A stretch of DNA of 64,000 nt, from contig CAJNDS010000339.1 in assembly GCA_905221605.1 (NCBI GenBank), forward strand, positions 97,337-161,336, given 5' to 3'. Every line of letters starts with the position of its first letter. The stretch's first letter is position 1. The DNA comes from Symbiodinium natans. Lineage: Eukaryota; Sar; Dinophyceae; Suessiales; Symbiodiniaceae. The notes under the pieces are model-generated. The model saw only the letters and a program-made list of their open reading frames with translations. It had not been told where the DNA came from and made no database searches. Positions 25,701 to 28,700 of the stretch are shown here, piece by piece. The translations under genes were made by a program, and so were the position numbers.

Positions 25701-28700
25701 AACCAGGTGGTCTGAAAAGTACGCCATACATCTGCAGAACACGGAGTACCGCCAGATACTTCATGATGCTTGTTGCGCACAACGCAGGTCATCTGAAACC
25801 CTGTTCCATGGTCCACAACGTTCAGGAATGGCACTGATTTTTGCATAAAGTTCACATAAAACACATCCATCCCCAAAACTTCGTTAAACCGATATGATGG
25901 AGGAATGGCTGCTTTACGTCTGTGCCTGGGTCGACGCTGCAAATCACAGTGCGCACAGGTCATGTCATCGCGGACCCATTTCAGAATGTGAGCCTTTGTG
26001 CCCGCCGCCTTGAGGATACGCAAGAACTGATCCCGCGGAGGATGGGACAAGTTCACACGCAACTTGACAATCATTTGAGTCTCCCGGGCCGTGGGCTTCG
26101 GCATCTCTCTGGAATTTGGCATCTGCTGTGGTTCTTCTTGCGTTTCGGATTCTGAGTCAGAAGAGGTATCGGAAGATGAAGCTGAGTCAGAACTATCTGA
26201 AGAACCGTCTGACATAGCCGGAAAACACAAGCTGTCTGTTGACATCTCTGGAGTTGCATCACACGCTGGAGTCGTAGAGCACACTTGCTTAGCACACCTT
26301 TGCTTAACATCAGCTGGAATCTTGACACGATGATCATCACTCACATCTTGATCCAACAGTAACGCATGCAACCCTGGACACCAGCATCTGACATGTGTGG
26401 CATCTGAAAGGCCTTGCGCAGTCTGATTGGAACCATCAGGTCGAATCTGCAGCAACACTCGCCTGTCGATATCTTGCTCCCCGGGAAGCTCCACTCTAGA
26501 CTTGCGCAGCTCTGGAGAAAGTCTGAACAGGAGAAAGCCTCGTTCCGCACTCACCTCGCTCACTCCATGCTCCCACGGAATTACGGTGGAGTTCCAAAAT
26601 GAGTGGGAGCTGGATGCTCAACGTCCATCCAGGAGCCGCTTTGAGAGCCCAGACCTTGCGGGCTCATGGCTGCCAGAAGTTGTTGCTCTGCAATGGCGGT
26701 CAGCTGAGCCTGATGTTGCTGCACTTCCGTGGGTGTGGAGGCCATTGATTGCCCCGCCACTGCCGTCATGGATCGAAGAACCTGCCACTGAGCGGCATTC
26801 TCCTGCGTGAGAGCATTCACTGACTGGTCTAGCTTGCGTAGTTGCTTCACTACCTCCTCGATTGACATGGCCAGCAGGGACTCCACCTCCGCCTTGGACA
26901 CATGCTCCTCGGCCTTGATTTGCTGAGCTGTCTCCCTGGCCGCTCTTGAGGCTGCATCCTTGATGGCTTCCTGAACATCCACGCTTTCGTGGATCGATTT
27001 GGTCTCTTTCCCCTTTGACTTGGCTTTGGCTTTGGCCTTGGTGGAAAGTTGTACGACATATGACGTGCGTGCCAGACATAGTCCGCACTGCGTCCATCTT
27101 CCCCACTGGTTCCCACCCCTGCGCTGATGCGATTGTGGATGAGAGCAGGCGCGCTGCTCCGGAGTCCACTCCGTCTTGTCGATGGACTTGGAAGGATGTT
27201 TCATGGCCTTCTGTTCCAAGTACAGCTTCACCATCTGGGCGGCAGTCGTCATTGCGAACTGCAGCATCGTAATGGCCAGTCGGCGCCACCGAGACTCCAC
27301 ATGAGTGAACATGACAGGACGCGGACTCAGGAGGAGTGAAGGAGGAGTTCGGGAAACTAGCGCTTGCGTTGCTCTCAAGCCCTGAACTCTCACAGCAGGG
27401 ATCAAGCGTCACTTCAGGCTTCTCAAACCGATTGTCATGAACACCGTGCGGCAAATGCGACTCTGCTTGTAACAGACTGACGGCCTCAATCTTCGCACTA
27501 GAACACATCAGGTCCACGGGAACGAGCTCTGCTGCGAACCTCTGCGTGGGCAGGACGTTCACCACCCGGTGTCCCGATCTGCTTCGGGTCACCTTGGCTT
27601 CCTGGGGGGCATTCTTGAAATGGACCGTGTTGTTCGGGAGATTGATGCATGCGCCTAGGCTGTCTAACAATCCGACGGACAAGAGGTGCGGGATCGATTC
27701 CTCTAGAACTTTGGTCTTCACGAATCCGAGGCGACCGCCAAGTTCAACTGGCAGGATTGCATAGCACTTGGCTCTCGACGATCCACCTACCCCCTTTGCT
27801 GGGGGGGAACTTTCTGGAAGAATCACCCCTTGCCAACCCAAGTTGCTCAGGGCAGTCTGATACTGCTCGAAAGCGGAGGCGCCTATAAGATCCTCACCTG
27901 CACCGATGTCCAAGATGGCTTGGCCCGGGGCCAAGGAACTCAAGGATAGAAGATTCCACGGCGACATAGTCGAGGACGAACACCCTTGGCGAATCTCACG
28001 AACAATCTCCAGGCCCGCAATCGTAACGAATGAAGACGAGGAAGGGTCAAAAGTCGAGAAGACGAACGCCGAGGAAGATGATCGTGCCTCATGCTGCTGC
28101 GAGGACCTTGGTTGCGCAGGGTTAGGACACTCCCGAGCCCAGTGGCCCTTCTGACCACACTTAGCGCATTTGGTGACAAGCTTGAGCTTGTCTATGGGAA
28201 GCCTTCGGTTATGAGCAGAGGATGTGGAAGACGTCGAAGCGGCGGTCCTGTCGAAGTGCTGGCGGTCCTTTCGGATGGACCGGCGGAGATCTTTGTTTTC
28301 TTTCCACGTGCGACGGCGACCTTGCTCAAGCACTGCCCACACCTTGGAACACTCTTCCTCAGAGACATTCAGCTTGTCAAGCTCAAACAGGATCATGGCC
28401 TCATCCTCCGAGTCAATGTCCGAGTCCACCTCTTCTTCGAGATAGACGCCCGAAGTGTCGGCATGAAAGGTTTTCTTGAGAAGTTTGGACGAGGCAGCGG
28501 GAGCCTCCATCATAAGAAGAGCCCTCCGCACCACCTCGAAGGCTTGGCTTCCCCCTGTGAGAGTGCGAAGGTTCTGAACTCCTTGTTCATTGAGCCCCGC
28601 CCCTTCTTCCAACAAAGCTCCTCGGACATCTGAGGGAATAGCAACTCCCACATTTTCCGCCTGAATGAACTGTTGATGTCGTCTATGGACGTATTGAGCT

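Noticed and set aside
26618-26620. Single in-frame TGA as gag-pol read-through signal of the copia element
   Set aside because: gag and pol are in the same frame around this TGA, but the conserved protein upstream of it is in the other frame (ending 26581), so the stop is probably not what ribosomes meet.
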